Assembly (NCBI RefSeq): GCF_914767665.1
Contig: NC_059501.1
Location: 33,642,501-33,706,500, forward strand
Origin: Harmonia axyridis
Taxonomy: Eukaryota; Arthropoda; Insecta; Coleoptera; Coccinellidae
DNA length: 64,000 nucleotides
Reading direction: 5' to 3'
This document shows, in pieces, positions 35,142-44,989 of this stretch (its first letter is position 1; each line of letters begins with the position of its first letter). A program made the position numbers and the translations under genes. The notes beneath the pieces were generated by a model that was not told the DNA's origin, searched no databases, and saw nothing but the letters and a program-made list of their open reading frames with translations.

Positions 35142-36325
35142 TTAATTAGAATGGTAATTAACGTTAATATTCAAATTAATATTGTGACAGTTCGTCATAT
35201 TGACCAGTCTTTCCTGGGTTAATGCACCAGGTAACTGACGAGTAACAGATAGGTCCTTTTCATATTGAACTGGTGTTTGTTTCGAAGATCCTGCGGAAAC
35301 AGGAAGCGAGAATGAGGACTGTGACATAACTATAGTGGACGAATCGGCGACTTGACCAAATATTTTATCTGAAATTTTTTGTTTATTTTTAATAGACGAT
35401 TCAATATATCCCTCGGCCACGTTGGATGATTTCCATCCTCCATGTCTCTTCAGCAAGTCTATTGTTGCTCCCGAATCAGCTAACAAAGACCCAGATGTGC
35501 GTCTAAAACAATGTCCCGTATAAGACGTCGCATTTTCTAATTTCAAGAAAGCTGCTATTTGCCGTGGAAATGTACCAAACATGTTTTTTCCTACTACTCG
35601 CGTAGTACATTCTTTGTTGATGTATTGAACAAAAAATTTTGAATGAGGTGTCCCTGTCTTTCGCAATGCCACATATTTTCGAAATATCGCCACAAAACTG
35701 ATGGCACTGTTTTCTGAATTTTTGATCACAAAATTTCGGTCAATTTTATTTTTGGTGTTTCTAATCGCGATTAGGAAGGAATCGCCCAAATCTCTCACAT
35801 CGTCGATTTCTAAATCAACCAACTCTTTTCCACGACAAGCTCCCGCAACGCCCAAAATAAGTGCAACCTACAAAAAAATTGACTTCTTAAAATTTCTGAA
35901 TATAAACAAATTTCCAAATTTACCTTGAGCATTAAATATTTATCATCCTGAGCCTCCCGTGAGAACTGATCTACCTGCTCAGACGTGAGAATTCTTGACT
36001 TCTTTGGCTTAAATCCCTCATTTCTTCTCTTCGAAAAAGCTAATAATTTTGGAAATTTACTTATATCAATATCTTCTCTAATGTTAATAACCGATTTCAG
36101 CATTGAGTAATGTGCCCAGAGAGTTGAGGCACAAATCGCTTTTGATTTATCATTGAAGTAGACTAACAGCGCATTTTCAGTAGGTTGTCTCACATTTTTT
36201 AAGCGGCACCACTTTTTAAAAGCATCGTACTGCTGCTCGTATAGTTTTCTAGATTTCGGTGGTAACAATATTTCACCTACTTCGGCTGCTCTTTTATCAA
36301 TATCAGATACACCTTCTTCACTCAT
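35142..36325 (-). CDS. tyrosine recombinase / integrase of a Crypton-like element, intact
   Basis: Two exons: 36325-35924 (134 codons, ATG in MSEEGVSDIDKR) and 35867-35142 (241 residues plus stop), joined by a 56-bp GT-AG intron in phase 0, giving 375 aa. Residues about 20-130 form an N-terminal SAM-like core-binding domain (RKLYEQQYDAFKKW, LWAHYSMLK). The catalytic domain has Arg146 (GACRGKEL), H253xxR256 (TGHCFRRTS), His276/Trp279 (RHGGW) and the nucleophile Tyr288 (AEGYIES). All residues needed for DNA cutting and joining are present. The C-terminal 75 residues are Ser/Asn-rich and lack a DNA-binding domain I could name. No stop or frameshift was found, unlike the paralogue at 12.3 kb. Either it is a recent or active copy, or it has been kept for a host role; the surrounding hairpins favour a mobile element. 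Confidence 0.88.
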
Positions 36326-36526
36326 GATACCAATAATTATCAATAACAATGTTTCTTTACAATGACACTAGTAATGACAATGTTTCTAAATTATAATTGT
36401 CACAACGCAATGTTACTATGGTAACTTATTTTAAAGACAGTTTATTAAATGAGTTGAAGAGAGAAAAAACTGATTGAAATTATTGAAATAATTAATAAAA
36501 TCATACCGGAAGTACGAAAAGTATCG

Positions 36527-36652
36527 TATATACCTTGCGACTGAAGTACATTTAATCCTTCAGGTAAATTATGGCCCTCCCTGCGGTCGGGCCATAAACT
36601 TTACCTTCAGGATTAAATATACTACTTCAGTCCCGCGGTATATAATATACTA
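36527..36652. repeat. 126-bp hairpin upstream of the intact YR gene
   Basis: Arms pair in order: TATATACC with GGTATATA, GACTGAAGTA with TACTTCAGTC, TTTAATCC with GGATTAAA, TTCAGGTAAA with TTTACCTTCA, and ATGGCCC with GGGCCAT around the tip TCCCTGCGGTC. Stem length is about 50 bp with few interruptions. It begins 201 bp before the start codon. Confidence 0.9.
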
Positions 36653-37009
36653 TTGTTCTAATATACAGTATATACAGTAGGTTACAACCCGGATAGATGC
36701 CCCAGTGGGATAGGTAGATGCCTTATTTTCAAAATACCTAAATTCACAAACTCGTGAGCCACAGTCATCCTAAGCCTCGTTTATTCAAAGTGTTTGTGTA
36801 ACGAGGACGCGTTTCGCTAGTGTGTGAAAATCTCCACAGCGGACTTCACCAAAACGTCAAAGTTTTAAAGTTTAGTATTCGCCTTTGTATAATTTTTGAG
36901 TTAGTTACATAGCTGTACTTCTTTGCTTCCGCCGTTTTTTCCGGACTTCGAGGCTTCATTGTAAACAACTGATTATGTATTCATTTATGATTCGAAGTAT
37001 TGTCAATCA

Positions 37010-37995
37010 GTGGCCACTACATTATTCCATCTTTCGGGCAGCATACAAATCCAGCGTTGGGAAAATAATCATCCTTTGAAGCGATCCACAAATCAATCCA
37101 ATTTTTTACTTCTTCATAAGACCGGAAGTGCTGGTCAGCCAGGCCGTGTGCTATTAATCGAAACAAGTGATAGTCCGAGAAAGCAACGTGTGGAGAATGC
37201 CGCGGGTGGGGTAGAACTTCCCATTTCAACATTAACAAGTATGTCTCAGCCACCTTCGCAACATTTGGTTGAGCATTGTCATGCTGTAAAATCACTTTAT
37301 CATGTCTCTCATTGTTTTGCAGCCGTTTCTTTCAATGCTCGGCTCAAACGCATTAACTGCATTCGATAACGATCACTTCGTGATTGTTATAGTCAGTTTC
37401 AACAACTCATAATACACTAGGCTGAGCTGGTCGCACCAAATACTGAGCATGACCTTGGAACCGTAAATATTCTTTCTGGCCGTCGACGTGGAAGGGATAT
37501 CCCTACGATTCTTTGCGTTATGGATTATCGTAATGAACCCATTTTTCATCACAATGCAATGCAGACCTTATCTTGCAAGCATCTGTTCACAAGCAAATAA
37601 ACACCGTTCAATATCTTTTGGCTTCAACTTGTACGGCACCCAATTTCCTTGTTTCGGAATCATTTCCATGACTTTCAGGCGTTTTGATATGGCTTGTCGC
37701 GTCACCCCCAATAACCCTGTAAATTATTGTTGTATTTGACACGAGTCTTGAACAAGTAATGCCGCCAATTCTGCATCTTCGTAAACCTCTCTTCCACCGC
37801 CTTGCTGGTCTTCGACGTCAAAATCACCGTTCTTGTAGCTTTGAAACCCCTATGGGCACGTTCTTTCACTAATAGCGGCCTCACCATAGGTATTTGAGAT
37901 CATTCGATGAGCCTCAGCAGCAAACGTCTTGATATTAAAGCAGAAAATTAAAACCTCCCGCAAATGACGAGAATTTGTCTGGTAAGTTGATATGT
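37010..37995 (-). pseudogene. mariner (irritans-type) transposase, near full-length but broken
   Basis: Near-complete domain order on the minus strand: ISTYQTNSRHLREVLIF, AEAHRMISNTYGEA, GDFDVEDQQGGGRE, VTRQAISKRLKVMEMIPKQG, NWVPYKLKPKDIERCLFACE. A block with DEKW-type first Asp follows in a shifted frame (37545-37500), then SIWCDQLSLVYYELLKL, ILQHDNAQPNVAKVAETYL (second Asp), HVAFSDYHLFR (third Asp, DD34D style) and HFRSYEEVKNWIDLWIASKD. The 92-codon C-terminal frame at 37017-37295 is open; upstream parts need several frame changes. The extreme C-terminus is frameshifted. It is the same family as 33.2-33.9 kb but a separate insertion, and the two flank the YR element. Confidence 0.85.
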
Positions 37996-38101
37996 TCAAT
38001 CTAGAATAACTTTATGATGCAAACACAAATCGACTAATATTTTAATGGCGTTAAGTTTACAAATACCTAAGCTTATTGTTTTTATTTTGACTATCACTTT
38101 T

Positions 38102-38698
38102 CCGACTTAACCATCTCGAAAAAGGTATAAAAAAAAAGGACTTTTCTGTGAAATTTTTTTTGTAACTGAATCTCCATGAACTGTACTTTTATACATAAAA
38201 TAACCAGCTTCGTAGCTTTGATAAAAAATATGAAAAAAAACTTTTCTTGATCAACATCTGAAGCTAATTTTCATTATTTTCTATCATAGCTTGACCAGAA
38301 AACCTTAAAATGGAAAAAAAAATAATTTTTGAGTAACTGTCTAGTTCTTATTTTTTCCACCTCGCTGAATTTGATGGCTAATTCTAGTAAAAGTAGACTG
38401 TTAGATACCATTTTTTATTATTGATTCTAAAAGCTGACTATTGACCGCAGTTTTTAAGCATACTAGAAAATGGTGAATCAGACTTTTAACATTTTTAATT
38501 TTGATTCAAAAATTTAGATCATAATCCAATTCACGTAACTTTTTCACTTGAGACCATAATTTCCATCATTTCCATCAAAGTTACGAAGCTGGTTATTTTA
38601 TGTATAAAAGTAAAGTTCATGGAGATTCAGTTACAAAAAAAATTTCACAGAAAAGTCTTGTACTTTTTTTTATATTTTTTTTAAGATGGTCAAGTCGA
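38102..38698. mobile_element. fold-back element, 120-bp arms
   Basis: Left arm (38102-38220) and right arm (38574-38698) are close reverse complements: CTGTGAAATTTTTTTTGTAA, CTGAATCTCCATGAACT, TTTTATACATAAAATAACCA and GCTTCGTA occur in both. The spacer is about 350 bp of non-coding DNA. A CCACCCTGTATTA terminus at 38829 suggests the element may extend to there on the right, matching the CAGGGTG-ended family. Confidence 0.85.
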
Positions 38699-38849
38699 AA
38701 ATTCTCAAAGTTGATAAAAAAATCAATAACTCGAAAACCGTGAAAAATAGCATAACATATGTGAGGGTGATTCGAATAGCCCATGACACGAGGGACCTGT
38801 TTTTTCTTTTTGACGTCAATCTCTTGGCCACCCTGTATTATTGTGCGCA

Positions 38850-39689
38850 ATTTTGAGATTCCGTATTGGATAAAAATTTTGTGAACATTTTTATTGATTA
38901 AGTATCTGATGAATTTAATTCCTGAAATGTTTTTTGAAAGCTTTATAATACATTACGTCCATTATTCTTGTACTTTCATTTATCAGACACTCAAAAATTA
39001 ATAATTTTGTGGATATTTTTTATTGTTTAAGTGTCTGATGAATGTCTTTTCTGAAATGTTCAATTATATATCTTCTTGAAACGATGCATTAATTCCAAGT
39101 CGTGATGTAGAAAGCTCAAATCCAAACTTAAAACGCGCATGTTTGACCCGTGGACAACATCGTGTAGAAGGGCAGTCGACATGCTTCGTAAACCTTCACG
39201 CTCCATAGAATTAACTTGTATTTGAAACAAATTCGCCTCCTAATTCTAATTCCAGCTACGTAGTTCCTAATATTGCTGTAGAACTCAAACGCTGTTCATA
39301 TTAGATTACCATGTTCATGTCATGTATTAATCTTCGTTAGGGGTCCATATGTTAATTTCATTCCTCCACACTACTTCGTTTCAACCTACTCCACGTTCCT
39401 ACGTTTGATCTTTACCCAGCGATTCATTTCAACAAGTTACGAGTATGTTTTTGGTGTTGGATATTCAACCCACTTAATGGTTAAGCAAATAATAAGACTC
39501 CACGCGGTATAGTCAAGAAACATCTTTGAAAAGCTGTATATACATACGTCGTCGAAAGTCTTCGCCCCCTAGTTTTCTCTCTGTTTGTTACTCTTTGATT
39601 GATGCAGGATGAGATAAAATAGGAAAAATGAGGAAAAATCTGAATTTACCGTTTATTTATTTTTGAATAATTATTCCTCAACTGAATCC
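38850..39689. other. no gene recognised
   Basis: No supported feature. Confidence 0.4.
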
Positions 39690-40435
39690 AAATTCAATAG
39701 TCCTTCTTCCAACCAACTGATGCCCAATACGCCTAGGCATCCAAGTCATTGATGAAATTTTCAAGCATTCTCTTCCATCCTTCCTGAAGGTCTAAAGAAT
39801 TAAATTCCTGAAAAGTTGAAGTTGAGTTTTGGCGATTGGATGTTGCTCTCCCTAAGTAATCTCATACGTGCTCAATTGAATTCATGTCTGGTAAGTTTGC
39901 TGGCTAGTTCATTCTCTTGACATTGTTCTCTTAGAGAATGTTTTGAACCCTTCGTGTGCGGTGTGGTGGAAAGTTATCATCCTAATGAATAAAATTATCC
40001 TCGAATTCATTGCGCAGAGGAACAATGGTTGGTTCAATGATATCTTCTACGTAGATGGCACCTCTAGCTCCAGCCTGCCTGGAGCTATTCTCGTCGACTA
40101 TCACTTTGTAAACCGAATTGTGACTTGTCAAGGAGAAGTACGTTGTGCCAATGTGGTAAAAGTCAGTCTTGGTGGTGTTCTGTCCATTGCCGACGGATAG
40201 CTCGATTCCCTCGAGTGAAATTTGCGATATATTGGTAGTTCCTTGAAGATGTTACTCTGGGTTGACCAGGCACCGGTCTCAGGGCAACACTGCTGGTTTC
40301 CAATAGAAGGGCCACTATGCTCCTTACTGAAGTCCGTGGAATATTTGAACCTTGCTCAATCTGGTGGTTTGACAAAGCTTCTTGATGTTGGGCCACTATT
40401 CTTGTCCAGCTAAACTGAGAAATTAGAGGAACCTG
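39690..40435 (-). pseudogene. Tc1-like transposase relic
   Basis: Minus strand from about 40435: SWTRIVAQHQEALSNHQIEQ (HTH), ALRPVPGQPRVTS (the GRPRVT hook), QYIANFTRGNRAIRR, then WHNVLLLDKSQFGLQSD (first Asp kept, Glu of the DESQF motif changed to Lys). In other frames come AIYVEDIIEPTIVPLRNEF, FILMDDNFPPHRT (second Asp) and NLPDMNSIEHV-DYLGR (third block), then FNSLDLQEGWKRMLENFIND. Stops and frame changes throughout make it non-functional. The SPDMNPIEHVWDxLGR signature marks it as Tc1-like rather than mariner-like. Confidence 0.82.
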
Positions 40436-40865
40436 TATTTTCCACGGAAGTTTCTCAATGATACAACTCTCGTTATTCGCTGAAAAATGATTAACTTCGA
40501 ATAAACCTGTGTTCTCCCGAACAGGAAACATTTTTTGCTGGTTTATTGTTTTCATTTGAGTGATAAGATTAGATTTAGAGATAGAATTGCACACAGAAGG
40601 AAAATGCGCCTTCAAACCGCAATGTTTCATAGGTATTGTATATGGAGACGGAAATACTAACAAGGTTCAGGATGCTTTCAAATGGCTGATTGAAAATATG
40701 CCAATTGAATTTCATACTAGAAATCATCATGAAATATTTTCAGCATTTCCGTTTTTCTCTGGCATCTATAGTATAAAAAAACAAACTATGAATTTTACAC
40801 CATTCTTCATTATTTCTTCGTGAGATATACAAAAAGATAAGAAAAGCGGTTAACAAACTGAATAA
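40436..40865. other. no gene recognised
   Basis: Short frames only. Confidence 0.4.
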
Positions 40866-40869
40866 GAGA

Positions 40870-41640
40870 GAAAAAAGTTAACTTCAATACAGATCCTCCC
40901 CATCAAAGATCCGTACACTGGAACTACTCTTCATAGGTAACTGCGTGATTACCTGATACAAAAATCATCACGTCATATCTGGAAAATAGAAAATTTCACG
41001 TCAGAAAGAACGAAGAAACCTCTGAGGAGGAAACATTGAAGCAGGAATGCTACAAGACTCATTACTGGGATCGATATTATTTAACATCTACACAAAGTGA
41101 CATTCCAATAAATCAGGACACAACCTACCATTACCACTACATTACCATTAGGCAAAATACAAAAAAGTGTGACAAGAATACTGCAAAAACAATTGGAAAA
41201 TTTCCAAAAATGGTTCCTCTAATGGCAAATTGAGATCAATGAAGATATAAGAGCCAGGCAATTATGTTCAGATATAAAAGAAAGAAAACTAAACGTAACA
41301 AAAATAAAATAAAAATCAATGACCGAGAGATACAATGGCAAACCAGCGCAGCGTCTAGTATCTTTTGATAACAATGACTTGACCACACATAGAATAACTA
41401 GAAAAAAAGGCAAACAGAATAAAATATCAATTATACACATTAGACAATACACACGTGATATATCACTGAAAGTTGAAATATATAAATCAATTATCAGACG
41501 TACGAAGAAATCAGAAAACTCAAAACTGGAGGAGTATATCAAAACATTGGCAAATAGATCATTCAAGTCAGAAGGGTATTTATTGAAAACACAAACCAAA
41601 AAACTTAAAATTTGTTATTAAGTTTATTATTTCCTCCACC
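40870..41640 (+). pseudogene. Jockey-like non-LTR reverse transcriptase relic
   Basis: Plus-strand frames read IITSYLENRKFHVRKNEET, then after a frame change LITGIDIINI-like and STQSDIPINQDTT (motif 4 to 5 region), where the active-site YADD region is too decayed to read. IFQKWFL-WQIEINEDKSQAIMF follows, then NDREIQWQTSA and, to about 41620, a C-terminal stretch LKVEIYKSIIR, SENSKLEEYIKTLANRS. The order and wording match Jockey-clade elements (KWRIKINENKSQAIIF). Many stops; endonuclease absent. Confidence 0.75.
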
Positions 41641-41696
41641 CTAAAATATCATAGAATATCCAAATAATTAAAAGAAAAGATTAATTAAGAAGTACT

Positions 41697-41805
41697 ACCA
41701 CAACTTGATTTTTCGCGTATCAGTCAAACGTTGGTATCCATTCATTTCCTTTCTGACGCTACTGCGATGAACAAACTTTGTACAGTGCTTTTCGAAGCAA
41801 ATAAG
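41697..41805 (+). repeat. short dispersed repeat, TTTCGCGTATCAG family, copy 1
   Basis: Contains TTTTTCGCGTATCAGTCAAA, CATTCATTTCC, CTGCGATGA and TTTGTACAG in order. The same order occurs at 50726-50840 (plus) and 54555-54660 (minus). Confidence 0.75.
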
Positions 41806-42114
41806 TAAAGAGCGGCAATGTACCGCGGTCGATTATTTTTTTCACAACATTATAGTTTTACCTCTTTTGTAATGATTTTTGGTAAGTGTTTTTACATGAA
41901 TATTTCAAAAATATATCAGTGTTTTGTACATATCATCAATTCTTTTTCGAAAAACGAGAAGTTAACGAAGCAGTTTTTTTTATCCACAACAAAAAGAAAA
42001 ATTACGTTATACAAGAAATCGAAACTGATTCCTCGCATAACGCTTGGTGAAACATAACTTTAATATTAATAAAAGAAAATAAAATAAAACACTTGACTTG
42101 ACGTTTCACAATTT

Positions 42115-42400
42115 TTAATAAAATATATAAAATCTTGTTGACATAGATCGTTTACAATTGGAAGATTTTGTTTGTGAGCTGAGGATATTTCCAAAAACTC
42201 TAAGAGGTCTAAACGTTTGCCTTAAACGTTTGTCTTTAATACCTTTGTGTGAATTTTTTGATTTATTGTAATCTTTAAAATGATTTGAAGTGATACAATG
42301 ATTGGAAAAACCAGTTGATGATTTATTTTGAAGAATAGATCTTTTATGTTCTTCAATTCTAATTCTGAGAGATATATTCAATTCTAATAAATTAAGAATA
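42115..42400 (-). pseudogene. Penelope-like GIY-YIG endonuclease C-terminal fragment
   Basis: The minus-strand frame reads LRIRIEEHKRSILQNKSSTG, then FSNHCITSNHFKDYNKSKN. This resembles the second half of the GIY-YIG endonuclease of Penelope-like elements (R.EEH...I, S..S.H....H..D). The GIY and YIG motifs themselves and the RT are not found upstream, so only the 3' end of the element survives. About 80 residues are open to a stop at 42115. Confidence 0.5.
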
Positions 42401-43659
42401 TTACGCGGAAACCTTATAAAAATCGGTGATTTGTAAGAAGAAACATCTCTGATTTCTTTTTGGACTGAGCAAGGTCAAGAGGGGAACATAAAATATTTTG
42501 TCTTGTCCGACATTACGCTAGGGTCAAACTTAGGTCAATTGGTTTATTATTCCTAATAATAAAATATTTAGAATATGAAAATAACAGATTTTGTTCTTCT
42601 ACTGAAACAGATTTTCGCATCATCGCATATATCCAAAAAGTCTTACCAATAAGTAAGAGATTGCAAAACTATTCGAAGGCAATCGAAAGCCTTCAGTTAT
42701 CGCGATTCTTATGTATTTATAAAAATCGGATAGTCTCGAAGAATGTCATTCGGTTGACCATCATTATTATATGTTTTTTCAGTCATCGCTTATACTTCAG
42801 AACGTTCATTCAGTTGATTCAGGGTTCACTCTACGTAGAGGAAAATTTACTGCCTCTCACAACTTGCAAATCCCCTCGCATCATTAAGGATGGCGACCAA
42901 GCATTAAATCTAGATCTCTTCAGATCATTCTCGACCTGCTCTGAATACGCTTTCCGGAATGGATTTCGGAAAAGGATTCTCTACATAATAGAATCCTCTC
43001 AGATCTTGGGAATGCACTTAAATTCTGTATATCTATCACATATTATTATATCCCCTCACAAAGAATCTGTTTCTATTTTTATACATTCCAGGCAATTCAT
43101 CCACATATCTCATCGGAAGTAATTTGTTGAACTTAGGTTATTGTCGAATTAACTTAGTTCTTTATTCGCCGCACTAGTGTCCTATAGTAAATGATTTCCA
43201 ATGATTACACCTTAGAATCGTTCAATTGAAAAAAAAAACTTTCCTAAATTTCCAAATTTAACGTTTTGAAATGTTTAATCCAAAGGTCGTAAAAATCGTT
43301 CGTCAGAAGTTCGGAGCTTTTCTCGAAAACTTCTTCAGCTATTCACATAAACTTTTGATTTGTTCTTACGCATTAATACTTCTAGATTAGGAACATGATT
43401 CAAGAATTCTGTGGACAAAAACTCAGAGAATCGAATTTGGTATAGGGCAATTATTTTTACCGCGTATTCCTAGCTTGTGCCTCTAATAACTCACCTCTAC
43501 ATTTTTATATTGATATTTCTCACTTGATTCTTCCCGAGTTATTGATATATTTCGAGATGAAATAGGAAATATTAAACTGAAGAGTAAAATTCATAGTACT
43601 TTCAATATCTCATGAAAAAACCTTCAGATACCATCAAATGGTAAAATTGAAGGGTGTAG
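42401..43659. other. no gene recognised
   Basis: A 153-codon plus-strand frame at 42661-43122 is the longest here, but it has hydrophobic, low-information composition and no recognisable domain. I do not call it a gene. Confidence 0.4.
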
Positions 43660-43985
43660 CACATCACCAAGAGCAAAATCAGAAGCGAGATGCTGGAAGG
43701 TTCCATTCTTGGCCCAATAATATTTATAATGAAATGGGAGACCTGGCTACTACATTATATGATGTAATTGTTTGTGAATGACTCAACGTTTCTGAATAGA
43801 TGAGAGCACTCGAGAATCGTTTAAGGATTTTTCAAAACAACCTATCAGACAATCCTGAGAAACCCAGAAACAACTGATAACATCAAAGAACGGTAGCCAA
43901 AATAGTCGTTTATCACTTTTAGGTCTTACACTTGAGTGGGAAAAAGTGGCGCACTTCTAAAGCTAAATAGCTTGGTGTCGTGGCC
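43660..43985 (+). pseudogene. non-LTR reverse transcriptase fragment (Jockey/CR1 style)
   Basis: In shifting plus-strand frames: EMLEGSILGPIIFIM (motif 4, normally GVPQGSILGPILF), then FVNDSTFLN (motif 5, normally FADDSTFL; the first catalytic Asp reads Asn), NLSDNPEKP and LSLLGLTLEWEKVAH. About 100 residues of the palm survive. Too short to assign a clade. Confidence 0.55.
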
Positions 43986-44035
43986 GAATATTAAGAGGTG
44001 GTTCACTCGATGGGAACCACATAATATATGGCCAA

Positions 44036-44165
44036 ATATTTAGTAATAATATAATAATAATAATAATAAAAAGGTTTATTCTGTAAGCTACAGGGTATAA
44101 ACATATAGTCACAGAGGCGTGAGCCTGTACGTGACTTCTAAATAAACAAAATATAATGCAGTAGC
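44036..44165 (-). repeat. AAT microsatellite plus retroelement 3'-end fragment
   Basis: A (TAA)n array at 44043-44070 is followed by AAAAAGGTTTATTCTGTAAG. On the minus strand this reads as a retroelement 3' end with an AATAAAC signal and a (TTA)n tail, the same layout as 21550-21655. Confidence 0.55.
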
Positions 44166-44989
44166 CAGTATTCAAATAAATTCACAAATCAAGATCAAAT
44201 TCTTTTAACATATTTCAATAAAAATATAAAAATCAACAAAAACTCAATAGCACAGTAATGATCATAGATAAGTGCCCATTCTATACATACATTATATCAT
44301 AAACTCTGGGGCACACTCATTCGGTCATGTCCACCATCAGCTATTCGGTCATCAAATAGCACTGCATCAAAAAGCTCATTCTCTATTTCAAGTTACATCA
44401 ATATATTTATATGGAGGAAGGTTGAATCCGGTAAGTAATTTATTCATTTCTCTTCTAGCAAAAATCAGTGAAAAATGGTGAGCGTATGTAGTAAAAAAAA
44501 TATCAGGACTAATTAAATGACCAAGCGGTAAAGAAGTTTTCGGAAGTTATCAGATAGGATTCCTGGCACGTTCATTTTTCCGTGTCTTACCTACTTTCGT
44601 AATGCTTCATTTCCATGCCATAAGTCGTCTGATAATATATCAGCTCACTTCAAAATTGTTCTCAATTTGAGGACTATTGAAAATAATATTGACTTATTTC
44701 AGTATTGTTCGCAACATTCAAAGAATAAATGGTGGATCTTGCTGTGATGGTAGGTATTCTTCTGCAGATTCACTTCAACCAAATGTGGATAATATCACAT
44801 AATATGATATGGAATTATTTTGTATTGATGTACTTAAATTGCTAAGAATTAAAACTGAAAAACGAAATAAGGAATTCGTATTATGTAAAGTTCTGGTAGT
44901 CAAATGAAAGAAGACAAGTCTTACGGCTCATTATATATTTCAAAACAATTCAGGTAATTCATGTTTTCAACAATAAAAATCCAACGAAA
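44166..44989. other. 3' flank of gene A, no other feature
   Basis: Downstream side of the minus-strand gene A. No strong AATAAA in the first 60 bp; an ATATATAATGAG stretch lies at about 44925-44940 (minus strand). Confidence 0.35.

Larger units (their letters stand above)
34985..36652 (-). mobile_element. tyrosine-recombinase (Crypton-like) transposable element, probably intact
   Basis: Encloses the intact YR gene. Short inverted repeats TTTTCGTACTTCCGG (34985-34999) and CCGGAAGTACGAAAA (36506-36520) bracket the gene. On the downstream side, small hairpins (TTAATCCCTCCGGGATTAA at 35050-35069, and GTGACA / TGTCAC) lie just inside the repeat. On the upstream side a 126-bp hairpin (36527-36652) lies just outside it. 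Cryptons are not normally described with terminal inverted repeats, so the true ends are uncertain and could include the hairpins. Clear target duplications were not found, which is expected for YR elements. Confidence 0.6.

Noticed and set aside
42661..43122. 153-codon plus-strand reading frame
   Set aside because: No domain, start context, promoter or splice support; composition looks like translated AT-rich non-coding DNA.
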